From the NCBI GenBank assembly GCA_028023455.1, contig JAQFVV010012416.1, forward strand, positions 8,811,967-8,875,966: a stretch of DNA of 64,000 bases, read 5' to 3'. Shown piece by piece: positions 10,344 through 27,939 of the stretch. The position numbers and the translations under genes were made by a program. Each line of letters begins with the position of its first letter. Within the stretch, counting starts at the first letter, position 1. A model generated the notes under the pieces. It ran no database searches and was not told the origin of the DNA. It worked only from the letters and a program-made list of their open reading frames with translations. The DNA is from Epiperipatus broadwayi (taxonomy: Eukaryota; Onychophora; Udeonychophora; Euonychophora; Peripatidae).

Positions 10344-10813
10344 AGTCACTGTCAGGATTTTGATAAATTGATTTTATAAAAGATAACATGATACATAACA
10401 GTCACAGGATTATCTCAAGATCTTTTTGGTAAATATTCATTAAAAAATAAATAAAAAAAACGTAAATTTAAAATGGATAAAGCCTATTAACAAGTATATA
10501 CTGAAAACTGTATTTTCAATCTATTACATAATAAAAAAAAATAAAAAAATACTTTTGAGAATAGTAGTATAGTGGTAGAAAATTGAGCACAATACTAATA
10601 GTGAAGTCATTAAAAGAAAAGTTATCCATGCCTTACAGGTTGTTCAGTAATTGGCATACACAGAAACAGTAAACATCTAGACATTAGCAGTAGCAGCCAA
10701 ATTTTCTCAAAAAATTCGGGAAAATCAGTTTTGCTATTTCATTGACCCAGTCAAGTGAGATGTTTGTTTCAGTTCTATAACTGCTAGTCTCCCTTAATAC
10801 TGATGTCTTTCAC

Positions 10814-11188
<375 letters not shown>

Positions 11189-12600
11189 TTAATTATATAT
11201 ATATTTAAAGTAATAATATTTGGTAAAAATTAATATTCAAGTTTTTTTATTTACAGCATTTTATTTTTGTTCTACTATATGCAATATGTATATGGCTAAA
11301 ATTTTAAATATATATATATATATTAGTACAATATTAAATCATCCAATACGGATTCATTCATAATCACAACATGTATTAAATAGTAGTTGAAAAATAAATA
11401 ACTAAATAATGATCCCTTACAATTTAATTAAGTATTTCACTCAAATATTTTGAAGTCAAGATGACTAAAATGTTTGGAAAGTTAAAATTCCGTAAAAATC
11501 TTATAATATTTCAATATAAAATATTTAATATTTAAATACAAGTATAATATATATACTTTATGCTAGATGTAATTAGAAAGTATTTGAACTCAGAATTTCA
11601 AGCTCCCTTTAGTCACTCACTCGCCATAACTATATTATTTCAGCACACTCCCCTTTAAATAAAGCAACTTTTGAATATTGCAGCCATTCTAAAGGAATCC
11701 TAATATGAACAGTTATTGTATTTAAGATCCTGAGGGATTTTTTTTTTTTAATTTCTTAACCTGGAAATACACTATATTTAATTTTTTTTATACTTTTGTA
11801 TGAAATACAGAAAGATAAAATTATATTTTTAAAAAAAATTAATGTTAAAATGTGAAATTAGATAAATTATAAATGAATTCCAAATGATCAGTTCTTAAAA
11901 AAACAACTGGAAAAAACAATTTGAAAAATTCAATTCACATATAATTAAATAAAAAAGCAAACTTCATGCCAATTTAAAAATGTACAATTAATTAGTTTTT
12001 ATAATTAGGGAAAACCTCGAAAGTACTAGGCCTAGATTAATTTAATTTGATTGTTTGGTTTTGTTTTTTTTTTACTACTGACAGCTTTTTCAGCAGGTTA
12101 AATTGCGTATATATGCCAATAATTTGTTTTATAAATGGATTCTAAAAAAAAAAAAAACAACCTGCTATCATCAGCATAAAATAAAAATCAATTTTCAGTA
12201 ACTTTAAAAGAGTGTGGTTTTCTGGGTCAGAAAAAATGTTTTTGTCACATATCAAAAACTATATATTTATATAAGGAATTCAGAAAGATGAATTCCCATT
12301 TTTTCATACAATTGAAGTGTAGAACAGTACAAAGCCCGAGTTAAAAAAGAAAAAGATATAACTATGGAAAAATACCACAGCTTAGTAATAACTATCTATA
12401 CAAAAAAGAATATATCTAGAAAATATTTTTTAATGCTGATTTTATTCTAATTATGATGGAAAACATTTCTACGGAGATGACTTTCAACAAGATGTTCTAA
12501 TTATAGCTAGCAGTGTACAATCCCTGCTTCCACAATGTAATTCCTCAACAGTGAAATGTTTTCATGCTATGCCTCACAATAAATAACCAGATAACAATTA

Positions 12601-13643
12601 CACCTGGGTCTCATTTTACGCGATAGATAGGTTCCTCAGAAAACATGCGCAAACGAAATCGCGCAAAAATAGATGTAACTTACATTGAAAAAGGGGGGAT
12701 GTGGTCTGTGATTTTTCAAAATTCACGTAAAAGCAAAGCACCAACGTAAAATTACTTTAAAATTCGTGCAAAAAAAATAAGGAAATAAAATATGACTAAT
12801 AAAAAATTTCAAATTTGAAAAAAATTGATACAAGACAAACTTTTTTTAACTATAATATTTAATTTTATTCAAAATAATATATTTTTATGCATAATTTACA
12901 GTACAGTAATTTACATTTTTTTATACACATTTTAATTATTATAGCTATTTGCCGAAAAACACTTTCGTTTGCAAACAACTAGCGCCATCTTCACACTCAT
13001 GTTGTGTCAGTGGTTTTCTGGTGACAACGTAATTAGTAATTAATCTTTGAGATGATGATTTTATTAATTGTTTATGAAACTAACAACTAAAAATTAAATT
13101 ATTTTTGTCTTTAATTTTCAATTCCATTCAAAAATCAAATTTCGCCTAAGTAATTTTTAAATTGTTAATTACAATTAAAAATCAGATTTTAATTTTTAAT
13201 TGTCAAATTTAATTGTGCCCACTGCTATTACTGACCTTTTAAAAATAAACTTGTGGACACTAAATGATTAATAATTGATTATGTTCTTTTTTAAAAAGCA
13301 AAAACAGAATGTGATTTAAAATGCAAAATTAACACGCACAATGTTTGAACAAATTTACATTATAATCTTGTAAAATTTAATGTGTGTATACATAAAATGT
13401 GGAATTATGATTTTAATTTCATTATTGCATAAAATCTTACTATTATAAAGCACTGAAAATATTGAAATTACTAAGATGAAAGTCGAATTCCAATAATGTG
13501 CTATTACTTTCAATATAACGTAAGTGTGTGAAATTTATTATTTAAAGTAATAGCGCATTATCGGAGTTCGACTTCCGGTGAAACACGAACCGCGTAACTT
13601 CAAAATCGTGTTAAATAAGTCCGCGTAAAATGAGACCCAGGTG
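12601..13643 (+). mobile_element. pogo/Tigger-like DNA transposon, copy 2 (1043 bp)
   Basis: Perfect-looking ends CACCTGGGTCTCATTTTACG, with TA on both sides (12599-12600 and 13644-13645). It contains the nested palindrome (about 13480-13577) but has lost the right-hand direct repeat next to it, as in copy 5. The two form a shorter derived subfamily. Confidence 0.78.
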
Positions 13644-13645
13644 TA

Positions 13646-16053
13646 TAATGTAAAAAAAAAAAAAAAATTATTTTTTTTTTGCCTTTAATTTGATATCCTG
13701 ATAGAAGTTGATTCCTACTGGTCAAAAATTGCACTTTTTCACTAAAATAAAAAAAATATATATTAAGGTAATTGAAAGAGGACCTAAAGTTAGTTAGAAA
13801 TTAATTCTAAGTATTCTATTATTTTAAAGAAATCAAAGAGTAGTGCAAAGACTACTATGATGAAGACAAATACATAATTTTAGAATTATTAAATTCAAAG
13901 AATTTTTTTTTATGTGCATATTTGAATCTTAATTTGATTTTTTTTTTTAACTATATTTATAAAAAAAAAAATTTTTTACTTACTCATTTTAATCTTAATA
14001 TTTAGATTATTAAGTTATGGGAATTTCTATTTAACTTTCCTTTTTGTTGTTTCTCACCATGGTTGCTTCTGAAAGCCATCATTTTATTTATTAATGTATT
14101 GTCGCAATTCTAGTTATATACAAGCAAATCTATTATACACACACATACTTCATCTACATGTATATGGAAGATCTACTGAATGATATATAGATGTACTGAA
14201 TGTAATATATATTAAATAAAATATTACTACTCGTAACTTAATTTTAGTGCGACTAAACAAAAAATACAGATACTTTATTTAAAACGAAAATAAAGTAAAT
14301 ATTACTATTACACTAACCTATTGGATATAAAATACAATGTATTATAAATGTATATATTACTAAAATAGTTTTAAGCTAAGAATTTGTATTTAATTTTATT
14401 TCTTAGAGCTAAACATTTTTTTCTTTTTTTTAAAGGGTTCAGACTACTAACATACATTCACAATATATATATATATATGAAGATAATTTATAAAGAACTG
14501 TGAACATCAACAACAAAAAAATTAATGAAGGTGAAGGTATTGCAGGCTTTTATAAATTAGTTGTTGTTGTTTTTCTTTTCTTAACTTGAAAAAGCATGTT
14601 AATATATTTTACTGACATATCAGTTAAGGGTTATATTTATTTTATATGTGTGTGTGCATATAACTAACTATGCGTAATGTTTAATCAGTGAAACTATTTT
14701 GATAAATTGTTTTACTAAAATAAAATCTGGTCTCATTGCATTCTTAAATAGTTTGCGTATGCTCCAAGGCTTGCTTATGTTCTAGGTTGGGAAATATGTC
14801 AGTATATTAATGAAAAAAATCGGGATATTATGGCAGAGTATGACTTCATCACATGTAATCTTCTGAAATAGAAGTGTCAGTCTAGAAACTCATTTGAAAT
14901 ATCCTGATTATAAATAATGCTATTAGATGATGTAATTCTTAGTCCAAACTTCAAATAAATGGTTGTAAATTGATGATCCAAGTAATATAACCTGTGTTTC
15001 TTTTACAATTCTTCCATATGATCTTTACAAAATGTTTAAAAATATATTCAATCATTTTTGTGTACTGTTAAATAAATAATAATTAACATGATGATATATC
15101 ATATTTTATATTACGTAAAAGGTTGACTAACATGTGGCAGTTATAAATAAAACATGTATCCCTACATAGCGACACATTCATCCATTTTCCCCCCATTACA
15201 ATATATATATGATTTCCACTCTTGACTAACTAACTAAATGCTGTTAATAAATCTTTCAGCAACTCTATATTTGTTAGATTACTATACCACTGCAAAACAA
15301 CCATTTGCATTAAATGTTGCAGAAATATATAAGGATTATAGATCTAGCAAGTTTCTAAATAAGGATAAAATAATATTACATCCCAGAAGTGAACACAGTC
15401 TTTTTAAATATTGCTTAGTCCTAATTTATATACATTTGGGATAGCTAGTGCAAATAGCTACTTAAAAATAGCAAAATAATCTAGTAAGTATAGGGAGATG
15501 AAAGTTTTAACAGTGTTCAATTAATTAGTCAAGATTGGAAATTGCATAAAATGTTGGGAAAATACTGTATTTAATTATATAACATATATATGAAATAGAC
15601 TCAGTGCATATCGCTAGTTGAAAATTCAAATATAAAATGTCAAATCACTCCCACCCACCCCCCAAAAAAATAAAACGTTACATATTTTCAGCATTACTAC
15701 TTTGTAAATAAAAATTATGTCTGAAATTTACAAGCCTGGCCAAGAGGTAACCTTACAATGTTGTTAAGTATATACAGACTTATTCAAACATAAGAACATA
15801 AAATTTATATTAGCAATGATTTTAAATGCTCATAAACAAAAATGATTAATTTTCATAGACAGAAGGACATTTTGATATGTTATATTTGAATTTTCAGGAT
15901 AGCAACATGATGGGAGAATGCAAAGTTTAAAATGACTAATACATTAGTCTTTCTTGGTATATATAAATTAAACATGTTTGTTTATGAGCATTTAAGATCA
16001 CTGCTAATTTAAATTTCATGCTTCTTGCTTGAATAAGACTGTATTCCAATATA
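13646..16053. other. Intronic AT-rich stretch, nothing recognised
   Basis: Poly(A/T) runs and (TA)n tracts. The frame at 15238-15444 has no domain or homologue I recognise and no splice context. Confidence 0.6.
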
Positions 16054-16680
16054 CAACTGGGTCTTTTTTTATGCAGTAGATAGGTTCCACAGAAAACCCG
16101 CATTAAAAAAACCACACAAAAATAGACTTAACTTACCTTGAAAAATGTGGGATACGTTCCAAAATTTTTATTAATCGCATAAAACCAAAACAACAAGATA
16201 AAATTACTTTAAAATTTGCATATAAAAAAAATAAGGAAATAAACTATGACTAATAAAAAATTTCAAATATTTGAAAAAAATTGATAAAAGACAAACTTTT
16301 TTTTACTTTTTTTTTATTAACTACTTAATTTTATTCAAAACAATGTTTTTAATTTATTTTAAATTTTTTCATACATATTTTAATCATTATCGCTATTTGA
16401 CAATACGTGGTTCATTTGTGAACTGGTTAAGACATCAGATTCATCACAAGAAGAAATACAATTAGCGCCAACTTCAGTCTAGTACTGTGCTAATGGTTTT
16501 CTATTGACAATGTAATCGGTAATTAAACTCTTGAGACAATGATTTTACTAATTGTTTATGAAGCTCGCGATATCCAGATTGCTATGTCTAGCTGTTAGAG
16601 AATGCACTTCTACAAGTGCAACTATATATATATAGCACGCTTCCATGAATGTGTTAATAATGACTAACGGTTAGATTTTC

Positions 16681-16851
16681 TTTTATACACATATATACAT
16701 GGAGAAACTTTTAGACAGAGAAAAGTTACATGTAAAAATATTTAAAAACTTTTAAAGATATTCTTTTTAAGTAGAAATTAAAAGTTCTTAAATATATTTA
16801 CTTGTAACTTTTTTCTGTCTAAAAGTTTCTCCCTGTATATATGTGTATAAA
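16681..16851. mobile_element. Palindromic MITE nested in pogo-like copy 3
   Basis: Arms of about 65 bp (16681-16745 and 16787-16851), with TTTTATACACATATATACAT outermost and GAGAAACTTTTAGACAGA inside, are inverted around a ~40 bp loop. It is unrelated to the 160-bp palindrome of the other copies. Confidence 0.65.
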
Positions 16852-16895
16852 AAAAAACATAAACATACACATACATAACACAGACATACAACTAT

Positions 16896-17100
16896 TTAGC
16901 TCTCGGAATTTAGTTCATAATTCGTGTCATTAACAAGAAAATGATTTTCCAATTGATTAGAAAGTTGAAGACTTTCTCGAATCATTTTTTCAGTGAACCG
17001 AACAGTTTTCACTTCTGTTTCATTATTTTTTTCTAAATCTTCTATGGTATCTAAATTTATTACCAAACCTTTTTCCAACAGGCATTTAAAATATGTAAAA
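16896..17100 (-). pseudogene. Possible remnant of a pogo/Tigger transposase C-terminus
   Basis: The minus-strand frame ends FKCLLEKGLVINLDTIEDLE then KNNETEVKTVRFTEKMIRES, LQLSNQLENHFLVNDTNYEL and NSES before a stop. Acidic, helical C-terminal tails ending near a ...DPN-type motif are usual in Tigger-like transposases, so this may be the last trace of the autonomous gene. The upstream part of the frame is non-coding end sequence. No catalytic residues are visible, and the assignment rests on style and context only. Confidence 0.3.
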
Positions 17101-17914
17101 TTTAATGTGCGTATATAAAATGGGGAAATCCCAATTTTAAGTGAAATATGAACTTCTTTATCGCATAAAAAAAAAAAACACATAAAAAGATATTAAGAAG
17201 AAACATGAATCACATAACTTCAAAATCGCATTAAAAAAATACACACAAAAAGAGACCCAGGTGTACATCAACAAAATTGCGGTATACAGTCAAGAGGGTA
17301 AAACTTGTTAAGAGTACATTTAAAATTGAAAGTAAAATTGCTAATAATAAAATTACAGGGGAGGTGGAGCAGATACATTTAAATCCAATACCAAAAAAAA
17401 AAAACCCAGTATTATTATTATTTTCACATAAAAATTTCAAAGTTGTTACTCTCAAATAAAATTTCTTGTGTAATCAGTTTACACTCTTCAAACTATTTCA
17501 ACTGTGTTAGTAGTATATTGGAGCTTTTTCTGAAATTGGGAAAAAATATTATATTTATTACAAAGCCATACTTAAACTTTTTGAGGCCCTAATCTGCAAT
17601 TAAGTTATGGACACTCAACCAGAGTAAAATTTAACAGATCTTACAAACTTTCTGTCTGATTTATCTTCACAGATCTCCTATATCTGTGAATTCTCAAGAT
17701 AATCTCTAAAGCATCTAGGCAGAAGTACAATCATGCCTATTATATTATATACTTTAAATCAAAATATAATAGTTTTTCCATTTATTGATTTATTAATTTG
17801 AAAAATTATAAACAAATTTTAAAAATTCAAATTTCACAGAATTTTTCAAACACAAAAGGCAAGTAGTATTTAAAAAAGAAAAGCTAAAGGAAAAGAAAAC
17901 AACATTTTTGTTAC

Positions 17915-17968
17915 CTTCTGGTCGTCCACCAGGCCTTTTCTTAATTTTTTCTTTGTAAGTAGGATAAC
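17915..17968 (-). CDS. BTBD10: BTBD10-like exon: YPTYKEKIKKRPGGRPE microexon
   Basis: A 54-nt exon encodes YPTYKEKIKKRPGGRPE between two split codons (Gly before, Val after). The acceptor is TTTCATTTAG and the donor GAAG|GTAAC. It is too short to stand out as an open reading frame and was found because the flanking exons demand exactly this peptide. Skipping it (54 nt, multiple of three) would keep the frame, so regulated inclusion is possible but not shown. Confidence 0.93.
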
Positions 17969-19327
17969 CTAAATGAAAAATTAAGTAAATTAATTTGTGA
18001 CAAATTTAAAATATGTTATATATATATAATACTTATTTGATGTCTTATTAATCCTAAAAATTTTGTTTCTGAAAACTTTTAGCAGAAAATAAATCGGGTG
18101 TTGCTCGATTTCAAGTTTAATAATAGATTATTTTTATATGGTCTGTCTCTTTAATTTGATAAAATACAGTATTGTATTATAAAATAAAAATAATAATAAT
18201 TAAAGAAGAAAAAACTTCAAGCAATTTCTTACTTATATAAATCAAAGCCAATCTTCACAGTGAACTATATTTTATTAGAAATAATAATAAAAATTACATA
18301 AAAAAACTACACAGAAAATTAAATTCCAAATAACTATGATTATTTCATCACTGACAGTTTTTCAGAAGATCAACTGACAGACTAAATTTGATATCTGAGA
18401 CCAATTAGAATTTTTTTTTCCCTAGACACCCCTCTTTGGAGAAATAAAAAAGCAGAGGTATGATAAAATTTCAATAGACATTTAGAAAAAAACCCAGTGA
18501 ATTTATTAAGCAACTTTCTCCATACAGTTCTGACACCTAATGCAAGCCATAGGAATCAATGAAAACTATCTAGTTTGAGATAGTTGATTGTTATTTATAT
18601 TGGGATTGACTGATTTCTAATGGTTATATATATATATATGTTTACATAAAAAAAATTATATTATTAGAAATGTGCTTATTAAGAAATTTGGAACTTCATA
18701 AATAATAAAGATATAATGGCAGAAGTTCAATAATAAACAAGAATTCATAAAAATAATAATGGATTAAAATTTTTGAAACAATGGTCAATTGTGCTTTTTT
18801 TATAATATTTTAAACAAATGATATTATAATCATTATTGAATTACAATACAAGCATTTAGATGATTGTGTTCAATGATATATATATACATTTAGATTTGAA
18901 CCTACATTAATTTCAAAACGTGGATTTTCTAAAAAATATGAACTCATGGAAATGTATTAAGTAAATTTAAGCAATGATTATTACAATTTACATAATTGTA
19001 AACAACTGGTTTATCTCATGTATACATTGCATTCAAAAAGCATTAAAAAGCACTACAGACATGGATTGCTAGACAAAACAAAATGTTCATGCAAAAATGT
19101 GATTTATTTACAACTTCATTGAAGTTACTGAAATCATGAAACTGAGATGGTATGAGGAATACTTGAAAACAGATGGATGTCCATAGCTGCTACATGATTA
19201 GCCCTAAATATAAAAAATTTAAAATATTTAAGATGAAAACCTGGTGATAAACAGGATATGAACAAATGGGTTTTTTTTTCCTTTATGACAAATTTCATAA
19301 TATATGCATCAAGATACAACATAGATA

Positions 19328-19608
19328 TTATCAAAATCACACTTTTCTTTATTTTGCTGTAATGTCCTATAAACACAATTTATCCAAACCACTTCAAACA
19401 CATTTTATCAAAACTCTTTATTTGTACATATATACATACACCTACGTATCGACTGGCCTGCAGTCTTCTTCAGAGCCAGTTCACTTTTAATCTCTCTGAA
19501 GAAGACTGCAGGACAATTGAAACATAGGTGTATGCATATATGTACAAATAAAGAGGTTTGCTAAAAAGTGTTCAAAGTAGTTTAGATAAATTGTATTTAT
19601 AAAACATA
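19328..19608. repeat. Inverted pair of Penelope-like termini, pair 1
   Basis: The left arm (19328-19478) and right arm (19496-19608) are inverted copies sharing ACATATATACATACACCTA and CTGCAGTCTTCTTCAGAG. Read outward, each arm contains CTGAAGA, a GACTG/CAGTC-type hairpin, and GAAAC or a variant. Penelope-like elements often end in such inverted or direct pseudo-LTR pairs with hammerhead-like motifs. The arms are close to 28112-28236 (pair 2). No coding sequence lies between them. Confidence 0.6.
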
Positions 19609-22600
19609 GATCTGATGGTGAAGTTTTTAATTTGAACAAATTAAAAACAAAAATAGAAACTCTCATTTAAGGCTTCTGGATTTCAAGTATGTTGCTGATT
19701 ATGCTATCCTTATCAATTCTTGAATACAATGTAAATAACGTGATTTAGTAATTAATGGTCAAAAAATTCAGACACTTTAATAGTTGATAATAAAAAATAA
19801 AAAAAATTAGAACAACTTTTGGTTTAATTGAATATCACATTGAGAAATTTAATTTCAATCTCATAATAGCTTTCAATATACAGCTTCTGCATTTAATAAA
19901 TTAAATAGTCACACTAAAATTTTTCAACTAAATTAGTTGCAAATACAGCTTTTACTCGACCTAATTTATTATCTAGAAATATGACACACACATCCTGCTC
20001 TCTTGTATCAGAGTAACATAAAGGCAATGGTTTATTTAAGTTTGTTAGTTATAATTCTGAAAATACAATACCGAGATTATACAACAAATGTAAATTGGAG
20101 CCATGAACTAAACTGTAGTCAACTAAATGACTTCAAGTAGATGCTATTTAAAGAAAAATATAAACAAACAAAAATATAAATAAACAAATAAAAAAAAACA
20201 TTAAAATTCATTCATTTTATTATGTTGAGCATCCATTTTTCCTTCTTTAAGCACTGTATGTAAGCGTATTTAAAAAAAATAAAATTTGTAAATAAATTTT
20301 ACAGTATGCCAGTAGCCAATTTTCCAACTCGAAATGCCATACACAATTATACATATTAATAAAATATCTTTGGTTGTGTTGAAAACACATATTTAATTCT
20401 TCCCATTATTATTATTTCCGAATTTATGGTGCAGCATATTGCATAATAAATATATGAGAGAATAACAAAAATTTTGTAATAAAAAAAATTGTTCCTTTTT
20501 TTTTTGTTTTTAAGTGTTACAAATTGCATCTTTTTCAAAGTATATCCATTTAATGCAATACACCAGTCTAAGTATAATTTTCACTTTTCCAAATAACCTC
20601 GAAACTCTTGCAAAGTGATGCCTTTTAATACCTGCATCACTTTTTCTTCATCATTTATAAGTTTGCAAAAAAAAAAATTATATTTTTTATGCATTTTGGC
20701 ATTTGAGAGAATAAAAAGTCATACAGAGAGAAGATAGAGTGAATACAATTGATAGATAATCTGGATCACGCTGAATTTGTTTCACACTCAATGTTTTGTG
20801 TACTGATGCATTGTCATGATGAAACTTGCACTTCTTACTTTGTCATAAAAAAGAATGCTTATGTTTTATTGAGTCATACAAACTTTTCAGAACTTGTAGG
20901 TTTTAAATGCCTAGTTGTAATTGAAACAGATGATCTGATGCTCAGATCCTGTTTCACAGCCTACATCCAATCTCCTACCATCTAACTATATTCAAACCCA
21001 CCTTCACGCACGTATATACATATCTAATAATAAGTATATTTCTTTTGCTTAGTATTTTAACATAAATCATGTAAACATTTATGTATTTTAATCTAAAAAT
21101 ATTTTTATTTAATAATATTTTCATGTGTATACGGGTGTAAGTAATAAATCTATAAATATTTCAGTGTAGGAGATTGCGAATAAATTAGTAAAGTTATGTT
21201 AAATATAAAATATAATCAAAATCACATATGAAACTTATTATTTTTTCATATGTGATTTTGTAGCCAGAAATGATGCAATCTTGTTAAAAAGTCTCTCGAA
21301 AAACAATTACCCGGAAGATTCCCTTAAATAAAATAAAAGATTACAAATTTGTAACAATAAATAAACCCATTAGTGGAAATTTTGTCCATGCTAGCTTGTT
21401 TTAAAATCATAAGATTTATTTTAAAACAATCGTTCGAAAAACTGATAACAAAACTGCATTGTTTCAAAAGTCTTACCAGATAAGAAAATATCCGGTTAAA
21501 TTATTCCAGATGAACCTTAAGTGCTTAAACCGCCTCAGGTCCAGCAGTAGTTGCTAAGTTACATCTTCAAAATAAAAGTATATATACTGCTGGATTTGAA
21601 TCCACAAGAGGAGACCACAAAATAATTATGTTGCTATATATATTCCACGCCAGTTTTGATTCTCACTCAATGTGCCGTGAGTAAGGGAAATTTCGCCTTT
21701 TCCCTCCGTTCTAATATGCTGTTCCCATAAGCGAAGCTCTGCATCCCGTACTGATGAACGTTATATATTTTTCCAATGAAAGTGAAATGCTGACTACCAT
21801 ATAACAATGCTACCCTAGATCTAGTGAAACAATACCGATGGACTGACTCGTAGTAAAATCGCTCTTCCAAATAGCAAGGTAAAAGAACTTTGACCGCTCG
21901 TAATTCTTAAATCCTGCCTTCTCTGTAATATTTATATTTTCTAATCATCTATATTAAATGTCTTCAAAATATGTAATTCTTATAATTCTATATAACTAAT
22001 CAATACTAAGCCTCTCATAAAATGTTTTCTTTTCTTTTATTTCCAAGCGGCAAATAATTTTCATTTAGATTTATGTATTTATATTTTAAAAAGAAATGCC
22101 AATGATATTCTAAAATCGCAAGCATATAATTTATTTTCATTTTCCCCACCCATCATTTATCAGGTAATTAACTTATAACTTAATCAAAACAAGTCTTATT
22201 CGACTTGCCCAGATGCTCACGATTTTAGGTAAACAAACTAATTATATTTTTATGTTTACTGTAGAAAAACAGATTGACATCTGTTTTTTATATTTTCCTT
22301 TCTAAATAATGCACTATCTCATTATTAATTTATATTAGATATGTAAAACCCATCATAGCTATATCCACCCCCCATTTATTTTGGTATTAAATTGTATATT
22401 TTCATAAGGGCATTTAGTAATCAAGATTGAGATTTATTAAATGTGTGGGAAGTTATGAATAATATTAAGTAAAATAATGTAATTGGGGGGGGGGGGGACC
22501 TTCAGATCTTAGTTTTATATTTAATTAGAATTAGTATCCATGTTTGTTTAACGAAGAAACCATAGCATTACGCCTAGTATTTCATAATTTATGGGCAATA

Positions 22601-22649
22601 AATATGTTTAGATAATCTTTAAAGTTATAGTTATATTGTATTATTAAGC
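19609..22649. other. Intronic stretch, nothing recognised
   Basis: AT-rich, with a 20-bp inverted pair around 21223-21261 (ACATATGAAA/TTTTCATATGTGATTTT) and a C/G run at 22485-22497. No gene or known element seen. Confidence 0.55.
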
Positions 22650-23085
22650 GTTGCGTGCATATAGGCCACTTCGTTTATATATTCGTGCTTCTTTCTCCCA
22701 TGGAAGTATTCGCTAAGTCGAGCCCCGTCGTCGTTCTTCGTGTCCTAGAAACCAGGCTGTAAAACCATCCTGTGGACATACTTGGTCGTATGTGCATGCT
22801 TTATACGGGAATCGCTCTGGAAAATCCAGCCCGATAAAGACATAGCCGACCGCCCTTCGTCTCAATACCGACCCTGCCTACGTTTGCAGAGGAAATTGGT
22901 CAACTTCGTTATTAAAATTCATGGAGCACACTCCAGGATCCATAATTGGACCCCCCCAATCTGCCGCCATGCACGCACCGCCTTTCAGTGTATTATTAGT
23001 CACCCAGAAATAGCCATAAGTCGTAATGAGATGATTTCTTTAAACAGACATACTCCCCTTAGTTTATTATGCGTATCAATGCGAT
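22650..23085. other. GC-richer patch of unknown nature
   Basis: About 430 bp of clearly higher GC than the surroundings, with CCCGTCGTCGTTCTTCGTGT (near 22723) and GGACCCCCCCAATCTGCCGC (near 22950). A 101-codon frame (22782-23087, plus) covers most of it, but the peptide is Cys/Arg/Pro-mixed without a recognisable domain or splice context. Short similarities (GGCAGGGTCG, GTCTCCRATGAGC) to 63.3 and 63.9 kb suggest a dispersed repeat family. Confidence 0.35.
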
Positions 23086-27086
<4,001 letters not shown>

Positions 27087-27939
27087 TCAAAAAAATATGC
27101 AAAACTATTTTATAATTTGTCAGTTGTAACCCAGCCAATTTTATTGATATAAAATAAAAATTATACATATTGAAAATGGTATATCAATATGTGAAATTAC
27201 AATTTTATTTTATGCAAACAAAAAAAATTTAAAACTTATGAAATTCAAGCAAATAAATGTTCTCAAAAAATACAGATGATTTAATAATACTGATATGGTA
27301 TCAAATGATTTTTTCAATTTATTACATTATTATAAATGAGAGCAATTCTGTCTTTTCTATTCTGATGCAATTATACTCAAGAGCATAATAGGTGGTGTTA
27401 AAGCAACAAAAGGTGATCCCTCTTGTTTTAAAATTTAAAAATCTGGAGAATTTAATCTCAATGATTAACAGTACCCTAAAACTTCCACTTTACTAATATT
27501 CAAATCATTTTACTAAAAAAAAAAAAATCATGCATGGTGACAAAAGCAGATTGCTGAAAAATATGAGAATAAAATGATTCATGGCTATTTAAATAATTAA
27601 ATTATAATTTTAGAATCTAAATTACTGAACTGGTTAAAATACTGGATGTAATATTAAAAATAAATGCTGTATCTATATTGTAAATAGAAACACATAAATA
27701 ATAATATAATAAAGAAAATAATTATCTTTTTAAAAATATTAATTGAAGAACTCACTTTCAGTGCAGTATCCAGGCTAAACTAATGATAAACAATCATTAA
27801 AAAAAAAAAATATTGATTAATAAACAAAATTCCAGAGCAAGCCAAGTTGCACACTACTAAATCTTTGATTTGTAACATTATTGACTTAGTAGTTCTTGAA
27901 TTTTTCAGTAGAAAAAAAGACTCCCAAAAATTACTAGGT

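Larger units (their letters stand above)
16054..17263 (+). mobile_element. pogo/Tigger-like DNA transposon, copy 3 (1210 bp)
   Basis: TA-flanked ends related to CACCTGGGTCTC, more diverged at the left end. It lacks the 160-bp palindrome present in the other four copies, and it carries a different palindromic insert at 16681-16851. It retains a decayed coding block on the minus strand (16896-17100). Confidence 0.72.
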
